Virus record (IMG/VR): IMGVR_UViG_3300025093_000029
Location: 1 to 50,774 of that record
Strand: one strand, 5' to 3'
Length of the DNA stretch: 50,774 bases
Source: a virus
Made by a program: the position numbers and the translations under genes. Numbering within the stretch: the first letter of the stretch is position 1; each line of letters begins with the position of its first letter. This document shows positions 38,973 through 46,540 of the stretch, in pieces. Under the pieces are notes generated by a model. The model ran no database searches and was not told the origin of the DNA. It saw only the letters and a list, made by a program, of their open reading frames with translations.

Positions 38973-40431
38973 TCTATCAAATATAATCAAGTCTACAATA
39001 CTACTTGAGGGTAGGTTGGAGAATGTGATTAAAAAGTATGCGGATGAGGCCAGCGAGAGTGATTTGGAGGTAATAGAATACCTATCTAAAGAAGACCCAT
39101 CTGGAAACAACAAATATCTTGATTGGATGACAAAAGTTTATTTAGGCCTCACCAACGAAATGGAGTTAGATGAGGAAATATTAAATACGGTTAAAAAGTT
39201 TCATCAGAACATAAGTAGAATACCAAACAAAGATATAAATAGTTACGCCACTATTGCAGATTTAAAAATAGCTGTTGATGAGGCTATGAGAAAAGTCTAT
39301 ACTAAAAAAGCTAAGAAAAATGTCATGAAGATTTTCGAAGATGACGATATTTTAGTCTTAGCTCCTTTAAGTATTGAGGCTTCTTGTAAGTATGGTTCTG
39401 GTACTAAGTGGTGTATTGCCTCAACAAATGACCAAATGGTGGGTAACCCACACTTTGCTGATTACATCGAACACTCCAATTTTTATTTTTTAATAAATAA
39501 AAATATGACACCAAAAGATAACCCCAGAGATTATAAATACGCTTTACAATTTAAACGTAATAAAGATGTGGGTGCTTTGACTTGGTGGGACGCACAAGAT
39601 GATCCACATGAAGTAAAACCATCATGGGTTACTAATGAAGTATTAAAAACTATCATATCAAAGAATCCAGAAGTTAGTAAAAAACTACTACAATCAAAAA
39701 TTAAAGAGTTTCTAGAAGAACCAAGTATTACCAAGTATCGTGAATTTAGAGAATTTTTAACTGACGAACAAAAAAAACGAGTTATAGATGAGTTAATAAA
39801 AAAAGGACTTAACACAAGTTTTTTTGATGTTCTTGAAAATGATTTATCTCATCATCAAATGAAGTTGTTGCTGAATAGTTTTACTGGCTTATCACCCATT
39901 AAGATTAGAGACTTCCATAAGTTCAAAAAATATCTAAATGAAAAACAACTTTTATCACTTCTAGAAAATAACGTAACTTCTTTACTTGAGGATTCGTCTG
40001 TACTTAATTGGATAGATGAAAATTATCCTACAGAGTTTAAAAATAATTTAATGAATAAAGTGGGTGATAAAATTAAAAAATTATCTACAGACCTTACTAG
40101 TAAACTGTTGTTTAAAAAGTGGCAAATGTCAGACGAAGAATTAAAAGCGGTTGAGGAAACCTCCTATTATGTCTTTTTATCTTCTGGTGATTGGGATAGT
40201 GGTGAAAGAGAAAACTTTATCGACTCTTTAGTCAAGGTAGACAAGTTAGACCCAAACTCACATAGGACATTAAATATGATGAAAATGAGAAAACAATTCC
40301 AACCAGCAACTAAAATGTATGGTATTCAAACAACAGCTGGTTTGTTGGATGATTATGTGGGTATGTCTGATGACCAAATAGATGAACCAATATTAAAATC
40401 AATAAAAGAAAAAGCGATTGAGCTAAGGTAA
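38962..40431 (+). CDS. Cassette protein with CKYGxGTKWC domain (paralogue of 19938-21371)
   Basis: 489 residues from ATG 38962 (in-frame ATGs at 38953 and 38959 also exist; the paralogue supports MKFSLSN). N-terminus MKFSLSNIIKSTILLEGR ends in L-L-E-G. The core EASCKYGSGTKWCIASTND, then HFADYIEHSNFYFLINKNM, KYALQFKR and TWWDAQDDPHE matches the minus-strand paralogue; the C-terminal helical chain and final RTLNMMKMRKQFQP...YGIQTTAGLLDD also match. Both share the DPSGNNKYL stretch. The conserved Cys pair and WWDAQD suggest a catalytic or binding pocket. No known family. Confidence 0.65.
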   Translation: MKFSLSNIIKSTILLEGRLENVIKKYADEASESDLEVIEYLSKEDPSGNNKYLDWMTKVYLGLTNEMELDEEILNTVKKFHQNISRIPNKDINSYATIADLKIAVDEAMRKVYTKKAKKNVMKIFEDDDILVLAPLSIEASCKYGSGTKWCIASTNDQMVGNPHFADYIEHSNFYFLINKNMTPKDNPRDYKYALQFKRNKDVGALTWWDAQDDPHEVKPSWVTNEVLKTIISKNPEVSKKLLQSKIKEFLEEPSITKYREFREFLTDEQKKRVIDELIKKGLNTSFFDVLENDLSHHQMKLLLNSFTGLSPIKIRDFHKFKKYLNEKQLLSLLENNVTSLLEDSSVLNWIDENYPTEFKNNLMNKVGDKIKKLSTDLTSKLLFKKWQMSDEELKAVEETSYYVFLSSGDWDSGERENFIDSLVKVDKLDPNSHRTLNMMKMRKQFQPATKMYGIQTTAGLLDDYVGMSDDQIDEPILKSIKEKAIELR

Positions 40432-41195
40432 TGAAAGATTTGATTAAGAAAATATTAAAAGAAGATTTTAATCCTGAAGACTTTGATTGGATTAAAGAGA
40501 TAGACCCAACAGATTCATTTAAGGAGTGGATAGAATCAACCAGTTTAGTACGAAAAGATGGTGTTGGTGCTAAAACTGAAAGACAATGGTTAGACTACAT
40601 AGAAAGAACTAGAACTGGGGTTGAAGATTTGACGGATGAAACACATACATTATTAGAATATGTAGAAAATTTAAATAGTTCAGCTGGTTTAGAACACACA
40701 GAAGATATGCTTGATGTCATAAAGGATTACATGGGTACCCAAGATGGGGATGTATACGGTTATTATGTAGATATTTGTAGAGATAGCCAACGTTCATTAC
40801 GAACCTTTTTAAAATACTTTGGGGTATACGGTAAAAAGTATAATCTAACACTAAAAGAGTTACTAGACGTATCACACCAATATTTCGAAAAAAAGGTAGA
40901 CGATGATATAAAAAAATCAGAGTCAATAAGAGAATATAATGACCGTGAAAAAAGAAGTACCACAGAAATTACAATGGCTTTATTAAATGAGGCAGCAGAC
41001 CATTTCGCTGAAGGTTTAAGATTGATTGAATCAGCAACTCAATTCGCTTATGATTCAAACAATGAAGATTTGATTAGAGATTTAGAAAAACTAAGAATGT
41101 CTATTCAAAGTGGGGGTGATAAAATGTGGGCCGAAAATCCAAACAGTATGAATATTGTTAATAAGATTAATGACATCATTCGAAAATACAGTTAA
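40431..41195 (+). CDS. Cassette protein with DFDW motif, 254 residues
   Basis: MKDLIKKILKEDFNPEDFDW then IKEIDP: cassette, L-K-E-D site and motif. The rest is helical and charged, with a long coiled-coil-like stretch (EITMALLNEAADHFAEGLRL). No domain recognised. Start shares its A with the preceding stop (TAATG). Confidence 0.6.
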   Translation: MKDLIKKILKEDFNPEDFDWIKEIDPTDSFKEWIESTSLVRKDGVGAKTERQWLDYIERTRTGVEDLTDETHTLLEYVENLNSSAGLEHTEDMLDVIKDYMGTQDGDVYGYYVDICRDSQRSLRTFLKYFGVYGKKYNLTLKELLDVSHQYFEKKVDDDIKKSESIREYNDREKRSTTEITMALLNEAADHFAEGLRLIESATQFAYDSNNEDLIRDLEKLRMSIQSGGDKMWAENPNSMNIVNKINDIIRKYS

Positions 41196-41663
41196 ATGAG
41201 AGATAGGATTAGAAAAATATTAAAAGAAGCTACGGGACCTATAAATGGAACCTCTATACCAGATAAATGGGTTGATGGTAACACAAAGGCTTTTTTTGAA
41301 TCAGATGGTATTAAGTATCGTGTGATATTTCCATGGAACCATGAGAGGAATGGTACAATACGTACACAAATAATTCCTTATAATAATGAAGATTCGGCTG
41401 TTTGGGAAAAATTTAAGGATTTAGGTCCTTACGGTCAAGATGCTTACTATGATACCGGCCAAATCTATGAATGGAAAAATGAAATAGGTTCAAAATTATA
41501 TAATATCTTAAATTCATTTATTGGTAGTAATCATAACTGGAGTGTTATAAAAAGACAAGAGGAGGATGGTATGTTAATTTACGCATCACTAAATGTTTTT
41601 GAATTAGTGGAAGATTATTTTCACATGGCTGATGATGGGAACCCTTTTGATAAAATAAAATGA
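41196..41663 (+). CDS. Cassette protein, 155 residues
   Basis: MRDRIRKILKEATGPINGTS: the cassette ends in L-K-E-A, a near-ideal T4-type site. The body is mixed alpha/beta (YRVIFPWNHERNGTIRTQII; WSVIKRQEEDGMLIYASLN) with no known family. It starts directly after the preceding stop codon and overlaps the following gene by 4 nt. Confidence 0.6.
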   Translation: MRDRIRKILKEATGPINGTSIPDKWVDGNTKAFFESDGIKYRVIFPWNHERNGTIRTQIIPYNNEDSAVWEKFKDLGPYGQDAYYDTGQIYEWKNEIGSKLYNILNSFIGSNHNWSVIKRQEEDGMLIYASLNVFELVEDYFHMADDGNPFDKIK

Positions 41664-42226
41664 GAAATTTAATTAAAAAAATATTGAGGGAGTCTGATTT
41701 TGATTGGGTAGAGAGTGTAAGAACGAACCCATTTTACAATGACTTTGTTGTAGTAAACTTTGATGTTAAATTAACTACTTCCGATGTTGATAGGTTACTT
41801 GGTTTAGTAAATAGTGCTGGTATTAGTCTTGATGATTATCCACATGCAGCAAAGAAACTTATTAAATATAGTCCAGGTGGTTACGTTAGAGTTTACAATA
41901 ATACGATTACAGGAATAAAAGAGTTTGGTTATGGTAGTTCACCAGCCATATTTAATCGTATGTCTACAGGTTTTGATTATGAACAATATAAATTTAGTGA
42001 ATTATTTGGTGATGGGGGTAATAAGAGTATTAACGAGTCTTACTTCAATTCTAACAAACTTTACAATAAAAGTTATATAGACAGTGTCACAAAAAACGCT
42101 GACAGAAATATAAAAAGAATCGTTAAAAACTTAGAGATAATTAATTGTATAGATAAAAATAATAATCCCACACAATGTGTGAAAATTCCAGAAGTGTTAT
42201 TTATTTACATAAGTGGTAGATATTAA
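41660..42226 (+). CDS. Cassette protein with DFDW motif, 188 residues
   Basis: MRNLIKKILRE, then SDFDWVESV. Its first 30 bases nearly match those at 36232 and 36468, 5 kb away. The body contains a beta-rich region (NDFVVVNFDVKLTTSDVDRL) and a basic helical end. A second I-N-E-S occurs near residue 125 (NKSINESYFNSN), a possible internal cut. No known family. Confidence 0.6.
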   Translation: MRNLIKKILRESDFDWVESVRTNPFYNDFVVVNFDVKLTTSDVDRLLGLVNSAGISLDDYPHAAKKLIKYSPGGYVRVYNNTITGIKEFGYGSSPAIFNRMSTGFDYEQYKFSELFGDGGNKSINESYFNSNKLYNKSYIDSVTKNADRNIKRIVKNLEIINCIDKNNNPTQCVKIPEVLFIYISGRY

Positions 42227-42231
42227 AAATT

Positions 42232-42936
42232 ATGAAAGATTCAATTAAAAAACAAATCATATTAGAAGGTAGGTATGACTCTTTGGTTAGAACAATAACT
42301 AAAGACATCTTCAACGAGATTAAAAAATCTGAAGGTGGTGTTGGTGTCACTCATTTAGAACTTCCTTGGGATATAAAGGAAATTCCGGCGTATAATCATG
42401 AATCTGGTCTTGTTATAGAAGTGGCTTTAGTAATCAATAGAACTCATGATACCATACTTTACGGTAATAGAGAATTACCTTATTACATAAATACTTACAT
42501 GTCTGATGATGAGTCTATTGTAATAGAAGTAACTTTAGATGAAACATATGGTAAAGGTTTTTACGAAGAGATATTTTACAAAATCAATGAAGATATCAGA
42601 CATGAAATAGAACACTTCTTACAGGATATGAGTGTCGGTGATAGGGAAGAAAGAGATAGAGATGATACCTCAGCTTATGAATCTACATTTGAACACCATA
42701 AAGACAAGGGTGAGATACCAGCTCTAGTACATGGTTTTTATAGAAGAGCAAAACTAGAAAAGAAACCCATAGATGTTGTTATGATAGACGACATAAAAAA
42801 GAATATCCAAGATGGTCTGTTAACTCCATCTGAAGGTGATACACTATTACAATTGTGGATTAATTATTCTATCAAAAATCTACCAAAGGCTCAATATAGA
42901 AACGAGGTTAAGAGACGTTTTATTTTCGAAAAGTAA
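42232..42936 (+). CDS. Cassette protein with HExxH metallopeptidase motif
   Basis: 234 residues. N-terminus MKDSIKKQIILEGRYDS ends in I-L-E-G. A metallopeptidase-type motif RHEIEHFLQD gives His124, Glu125 and His128 (gluzincin/metzincin-type zinc site), preceded by a strand with SIVIEVTLDE and followed by an acidic region. The third zinc ligand is not certain. A similar HExxH occurs in the cassette protein at 48314. Peptidase activity is a hypothesis; injected phage proteases acting on host factors would fit. It is the last gene of the coupled operon. Confidence 0.55.
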   Translation: MKDSIKKQIILEGRYDSLVRTITKDIFNEIKKSEGGVGVTHLELPWDIKEIPAYNHESGLVIEVALVINRTHDTILYGNRELPYYINTYMSDDESIVIEVTLDETYGKGFYEEIFYKINEDIRHEIEHFLQDMSVGDREERDRDDTSAYESTFEHHKDKGEIPALVHGFYRRAKLEKKPIDVVMIDDIKKNIQDGLLTPSEGDTLLQLWINYSIKNLPKAQYRNEVKRRFIFEK

Positions 42937-42998
42937 TTTTAAGCTTTAATTTATTAAATAAAAATCGTATTATTTGAATAAATAAAATACAATAATTA

Positions 42999-43168
42999 TG
43001 CCAAAATCAAGAAATAGAAAAAATCATAAGAAAAAAGTAGAGGCGAGAAGAAAAAGAATGGACGCCAAAAAAAGAACTATGGAAAACCAATTTAGAAGAA
43101 TGGTGGAACAGAGAATGAATGAAATGAGAAAAAATAACGAAGGAGAAAATACCGAACAAAATGTCTAG
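42999..43168 (+). pseudogene. Frameshifted small basic phage protein (MPKSRNRK type)
   Basis: ATG 42999 gives MPKSRNRK, then the frame shifts at an A run (43019-43023) and stops; the -1 frame continues NHKKKVEARRKRMDAKKRTM and ends at TAG 43166-43168, overlapping the next ATG. Together this is a typical 56-residue Lys/Arg-rich protein known from marine phages. A missing A (homopolymer indel) or programmed -1 slippage at AAA would explain it. There is no AAAAAAC-type slippery site, so an indel or assembly error seems likelier. Confidence 0.55.
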
Positions 43169-43799
43169 TAAAGAAAGTAAAGTTTTAGAGAGTTCGTTGG
43201 TCTATGATGGTTATCATAAAATAGAGGAAGTGGAAAGAGAACATGAGGGTGATGTTATTAATGGAGAAGTCATAAAGAAAGGACAAACTGTTTCTGCGGT
43301 CATCTACAATACAGAAAAGAAAAAATATATTTTTGTTGAGCAATATAAAGTTGCTGCGGATGGTGTGACTGTTGAGATTATTAATGGTAGTGTGGGTGAA
43401 AATGAAAAACCACAACAAACAATAAAAAGGTTGGTAACTGAGTTGACTGGTTATAAAGTAGAAGTAGTTAAAGAAATAACAAACTATTATATGGACACTA
43501 ATAACTCTGATGAAGTTTGTTCTTTATACTATGTAGAAGTTAATGAAAAAGTTATTGATGACTTAGATTTTAATGGTTATAAACTAGTCGAAGTTGAGAA
43601 GTTAGGTCTAGGTGGTAAGTTATTCGTTCAAGACCCAATAAACATGATGAGTTTCAATACCGAAGAAGATAAAAAAATGATACCACCATATCAGAGTATA
43701 GATGCTAAATCTTTGATAGCTGTGATGTGGGTTGAGAATAATAACATATTAAAAGAAGTGGCGGAATTAATAACCAACGCTAAAATAAGGAGTTTATGA
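43161..43799 (+). CDS. Nudix-hydrolase-like protein with degenerate Nudix box
   Basis: 212 residues. The fold signature resembles ADP-ribose pyrophosphatases: KGQTVSAVIYNTEKKKYIFV, EIINGSVGE, then the box G-x5-E-x7-R-L-V-T-E-L-T-G. The consensus REUxEExGU is changed: the Glu after Arg is Leu and the second Glu is Leu, so key metal ligands are lost while the first Glu and Gly remain. Catalysis may be weak or absent; it may bind a nucleotide-sugar or NAD derivative. The next genes form a coupled set with an isochorismatase-like protein that also lacks its nucleophile. Confidence 0.6.
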   Translation: MSSKESKVLESSLVYDGYHKIEEVEREHEGDVINGEVIKKGQTVSAVIYNTEKKKYIFVEQYKVAADGVTVEIINGSVGENEKPQQTIKRLVTELTGYKVEVVKEITNYYMDTNNSDEVCSLYYVEVNEKVIDDLDFNGYKLVEVEKLGLGGKLFVQDPINMMSFNTEEDKKMIPPYQSIDAKSLIAVMWVENNNILKEVAELITNAKIRSL

Positions 43800-44002
43800 T
43801 GGATGAGAAAGTTATAGATGCTTTAAGAACAAAGTACCAATATGATATGAAGAGGGCCGTGTCATTGATTGACACAGAATTAAAAAACCCAGGTTTCAAT
43901 TCCATTGATAGTGTAGATAAATACGTAGGTGATTTTTATCAAGCCAAAGAAAAGGCTTCTTATCTAGAAGCCATTGTCAAAAATTTAAAAGGAGAAGAAT
44001 AA
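43796..44002 (+). CDS. Small helical protein, 68 residues
   Basis: Helical, charged (KYQYDMKRAVSLIDTELKNP; FYQAKEKASYLEAIVKNLKG). Overlaps its neighbours by 4 nt (ATGA, with a second ATG at 43799) and 1 nt, so it is translated with the Nudix-like and isochorismatase-like genes. No family recognised. Confidence 0.6.
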   Translation: MMDEKVIDALRTKYQYDMKRAVSLIDTELKNPGFNSIDSVDKYVGDFYQAKEKASYLEAIVKNLKGEE

Positions 44003-44667
44003 TGGAAAATACTAAAATATTTTTTAACATAGATACACAACAAGATTTCTTTGATAGAGAGTCTGTTGACATACCAAACGGTGAGTCTGTTTTAGATAAT
44101 TTAAAATCAGTTAACGATTATCTGAAAACAAATCAAATGAAGACTATTCACACTATTAGATGGTTCAATGAGAACTCAGATTTCTTTTCTGAAATGCCTG
44201 ACTATGTTAGTAAATTTCCTAAACATTGTGTTAAAGATAGTAAAGGAGCTAGATTCATGAATCAAACAGCACCCACTGGTTATTTCTTAATTAATTGGGA
44301 AGGTGGTAATTTAGTTTTTCCAGAAATACATAGAAACTCAAACATCGTGGTAACTAAGAAAACACCAGATTTGTTTGAGGGTAATTCTTTTTCTGAGGCC
44401 TTAATAAATAATTTGGGTATTCCTATAATGCAGAGACCATCTTTTTACTTGTATGGGGTATCTGTAGGTAGTACCGCTTTATCTCTATTGAGAAGAGGTT
44501 ATTCTGTTACAGTAGTTAATGATGCTAACATAAACTTGAACGGACAAGTCTTTAAGAAAGAAGATATAATCAATAGTGCTATAAATCCAGAAACTGGTAA
44601 ACAAGTTAATGAGGTCTTACCTTTAAATTTTATAACAACAAAAGAGTTAATAGATGGAAGTAAATAG
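44002..44667 (+). CDS. Isochorismatase/nicotinamidase-like protein lacking the catalytic cysteine
   Basis: 221 residues. The fold is recognisable from IFFNIDTQQDFFD (Asp11), the NIVVTKKTPDLF strand (Lys119) and FYLYGVSVGSTALSLLRRGY followed by SVTVVNDAN. In active cysteine hydrolases the segment is G-V-x-T-D-x-C-V; here the Cys position is Thr158, so hydrolysis of nicotinamide or isochorismate by the usual mechanism is not expected. It could be a binding protein or a decoy. It lies in a coupled operon with the degenerate Nudix protein, hinting at a shared NAD-related role. Confidence 0.7.
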   Translation: MENTKIFFNIDTQQDFFDRESVDIPNGESVLDNLKSVNDYLKTNQMKTIHTIRWFNENSDFFSEMPDYVSKFPKHCVKDSKGARFMNQTAPTGYFLINWEGGNLVFPEIHRNSNIVVTKKTPDLFEGNSFSEALINNLGIPIMQRPSFYLYGVSVGSTALSLLRRGYSVTVVNDANINLNGQVFKKEDIINSAINPETGKQVNEVLPLNFITTKELIDGSK

Positions 44668-45277
44668 TAAATCAATAGAAAGGTGGGGTTCGATGGGACT
44701 CTTAGAAGGTTTACCCATATGGGAAAAAAACGAATTAGCTTTAATCTTAGATAACGCTACAAAAGTAGTGATAGACCAAATAGAGAGAAAATCCTTAAAT
44801 GATGACTTTTTAGATGTTTACGATACTGTATACATACCTATTTGTAGGAGATTATATAGAAGAGTTGGTCCTAGGTTTGATGTTATTAAAATGATGGATA
44901 AATTATTTGAAGAGTTATCCAATAATTTTAAGACATTGAAAGCTGATATTGAATCTGAAAGAAATGAAAAGTTAAGTCAAAAAGACCCAGTAGTAAATTT
45001 CTGTATTAATTTTTCTGATTCCTATGAAGATGAAGAAACACTTAAAAGTTTACTATCAACAGAAGACTACGAAAATAAAGTAGATTTAATTTTACAAAGA
45101 GTGAGAGATGTTTTATTAAATAATAGAAATGTCCTCAGTTTTAAAAAAAATGATGTTGATTGGGATATAAAGTTATCAGAAGAAGAAAGGTCTATCGCAC
45201 ATGTTAGGTTTTGGAATCAAAAAATGTCTAACACTTTTCTATTACAAGCTTTATCGGATATAAATAAAGGAATATGA
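44654..45277 (+). CDS. Hypothetical helical protein, 207 residues
   Basis: Starts 14 nt before the end of the isochorismatase-like gene and ends 4 nt into the next. Entirely helical in character (LALILDNATKVVIDQIERKS; DVYDTVYIPICRRLYRRVGP; FDVIKMMDKLFEELSNNFKT). A C-terminal ALSDINKGI closes it. No known family. Many T4-like phages have a structural or morphogenesis gene with a similar YDTVYIPICRR segment, but I cannot name it. Confidence 0.55.
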   Translation: MEVNSKSIERWGSMGLLEGLPIWEKNELALILDNATKVVIDQIERKSLNDDFLDVYDTVYIPICRRLYRRVGPRFDVIKMMDKLFEELSNNFKTLKADIESERNEKLSQKDPVVNFCINFSDSYEDEETLKSLLSTEDYENKVDLILQRVRDVLLNNRNVLSFKKNDVDWDIKLSEEERSIAHVRFWNQKMSNTFLLQALSDINKGI

Positions 45278-45762
45278 GAGAGAAAGCTGAAAAAATAAAA
45301 AACTGTATTTTTTTTGATGAAAGAGGTTCCTTTAGTCCATTATCACTCAAGTTACTAGACAAGGTTTGGGTTCAAAGTAATGTTAGTGTTAACCCTAAGA
45401 AATGGACACTCAGAGGTCTTCATTTTCAAAAGGGTTGGTACTCACAAGCTAAACTAATAAAAGTTATAAAAGGGGAGATATTGGACTTTGTGGTGGATTT
45501 AAGAGACGATACACCATCAAAGGTTGAATTCTTTGAGATGTCAGAGGGTGACGAGATAATTGTACCAAAAGGTTATGCTCATGGGTTTATTACTTTAGAG
45601 GATTACACAGTGGTTCAATATTTGGTGGATAATGAGTACAACCCAAGTTCAGAAGGTAACTTAGTGTGGACTGAATTTGACTCTATTTTAGACAAAATAA
45701 AAGAGATTTCACCAGAATTTGAGGTTTCTGAGATAACGATTTCAGAAAAAGATTTAATTTAA
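45274..45762 (+). CDS. RmlC-like dTDP-4-dehydrorhamnose 3,5-epimerase family protein
   Basis: 162 residues. Cupin-fold motifs: TLRGLHFQKGWYSQAKLIKV (His50 in RGLHFQ), GEILDFVVDLRDDTPSKVEF, IIVPKGYAHGFITLEDYTVV and QYLVDNEYNP. These match RmlC/RfbC, which epimerises dTDP-sugar intermediates of rhamnose synthesis. It is shorter than usual (about 180), and the C-terminal region lacks a clear active-site DP motif, so activity is uncertain. Phage RmlC-like genes may alter glycans. The TAA is followed after 12 nt by a promoter. Confidence 0.78.
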   Translation: MREKAEKIKNCIFFDERGSFSPLSLKLLDKVWVQSNVSVNPKKWTLRGLHFQKGWYSQAKLIKVIKGEILDFVVDLRDDTPSKVEFFEMSEGDEIIVPKGYAHGFITLEDYTVVQYLVDNEYNPSSEGNLVWTEFDSILDKIKEISPEFEVSEITISEKDLI

Positions 45763-45774
45763 TTTAAAAAAGGG

Positions 45775-45805
45775 TTGACCATTTAAAATAAATTAAGTAA
45801 TATTG
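45775..45805 (+). promoter_or_regulatory. Promoter of the aberrant tRNA pair
   Basis: TTG 45775-45777, 20 bp, TAATATTG 45798-45805 (one mismatch in TAnnTTTG). The transcript would carry a 145-nt leader with a GGGGG-taaaa-CCCCC hairpin at 45932-45946, directly before the first tRNA and probably used in processing. The leader contains no reading frame of note. Confidence 0.55.
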
Positions 45806-45951
45806 TTTTATAATTAAAAACAGAGAAGTCTGAGAAAAAGAAAGAAGAGAAACTTTTTAAAATTAATTATCGAATTGAATTAAAAAGTTGAAAACTTAAA
45901 TATTGAAGAGAGACTTAATGTTTGAAATAGGGGGGTAAAACCCCCATATAA

Positions 45952-46023
45952 GCGGGTGTAGTTTAACAGTAAAACATTTGACATCCAGTTAGAAGTTGGC
46001 GGTGCGAATCCGACCTACCCGCT
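45952..46023 (+). tRNA. Aberrant Gly(UCC)-like tRNA, copy 1
   Basis: Acceptor GCGGGTG/TACCCGC, D-arm GTTT/AAAC and T-arm GGCGG-TGCGAAT-CCGACC. Oddities: the anticodon loop CATCCAG has A at position 33 (normally U), and C32/G38 can pair, giving a 5-nt loop ATCCA; the 3' strand of the T-stem has a bulged A (CCG-A-CC); the D-loop has AG where GG18-19 is expected; the T-loop starts TG instead of TT. The acceptor and anticodon suggest tRNA-Gly. All unusual points except the D- and T-loop changes are shared with copy 2. Confidence 0.6.
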
Positions 46024-46057
46024 CAAATAAATAAGACAACAAAGTTGTCAAATATAA

Positions 46058-46129
46058 GCGGATGTAGTTTAATGGTAAAACGTTTAACATCCAGTTAGAA
46101 GTCAGGAGTTCGATTCTCACTCATCCGCT
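46058..46129 (+). tRNA. Aberrant Gly(UCC)-like tRNA, copy 2
   Basis: Acceptor GCGGATG/CATCCGC, D-arm normal (AATGGTA loop), anticodon stem TTTAA/TTAGA with loop CATCCAG, T-arm AGGAG-TTCGATT-CTCACT. It repeats A33, the C32-G38 pair and a bulged A in the T-stem (CTC-A-CT), so these features are conserved between the two copies although their stems differ. A hairpin GACAAC-aaa-GTTGTC separates the copies. Decoding ability is doubtful; specialised roles are possible. Confidence 0.6.
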
Positions 46130-46157
46130 CAAATTTAAAAAAGTTAACTCAACTAAA

Positions 46158-46307
46158 ATGAGAAAAAAACATTTGACTAAAAAATACGCTGAGTTAATAT
46201 CTTTCCGACTTTTAGCAACCGCAAAACACGAAGACTATAAGTGGTTGGAGGAAGTCCTTTCGGATTTAATCGATAAAGTAAATAAAAAAAATAATTTAAG
46301 ATGGTGA
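46158..46307 (+). CDS. Small phage protein, 49 residues
   Basis: ATG 46158 to TGA 46305-46307, starting 28 nt after the tRNA pair. Basic and helical (ELISFRLLATAKHEDYKWLE; VLSDLIDKVNKKNN). The end overlaps the next gene by 7 nt, which supports it being real. A similar small protein occurs in other phages, but function is unknown. Confidence 0.55.
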   Translation: MRKKHLTKKYAELISFRLLATAKHEDYKWLEEVLSDLIDKVNKKNNLRW

Positions 46308-46510
46308 AAAAAAGAACTTTAAATGAATATCGACAAGTAAAGGATAGTGTCTATAAACAACCTAAAGTCAAACAACACCAAGAAGATGATTCTTCTAACC
46401 TTGATGCCTTAATCGAGATGGTTAAAAAGTACCCCAATGATTGGGAACTAGGTCGTAAGGTTAGAGAATTTTATGTTACTAACATAAAAGAGGGAAGGAC
46501 CCTTAACTAA
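46301..46510 (+). CDS. Small hypothetical protein, 69 residues
   Basis: Charged, with a basic N-terminus (MVKKRTLNEYRQVKDSVYKQ) and a helical C-terminal part (ALIEMVKKYPNDWELGRKVR). It starts inside the preceding gene, so the two are coupled. The helix after residue 35 resembles small phage DNA-binding or scaffolding pieces, but no family is recognised. Confidence 0.55.
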   Translation: MVKKRTLNEYRQVKDSVYKQPKVKQHQEDDSSNLDALIEMVKKYPNDWELGRKVREFYVTNIKEGRTLN

Positions 46511-46540
46511 TAATTTTTATTATAACAACAATAAAAAAGA

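Noticed and set aside
42999-43168. Programmed -1 frameshift in the small basic gene
   Set aside because: No classical slippery heptamer or following stem-loop is visible; homopolymer error is simpler.
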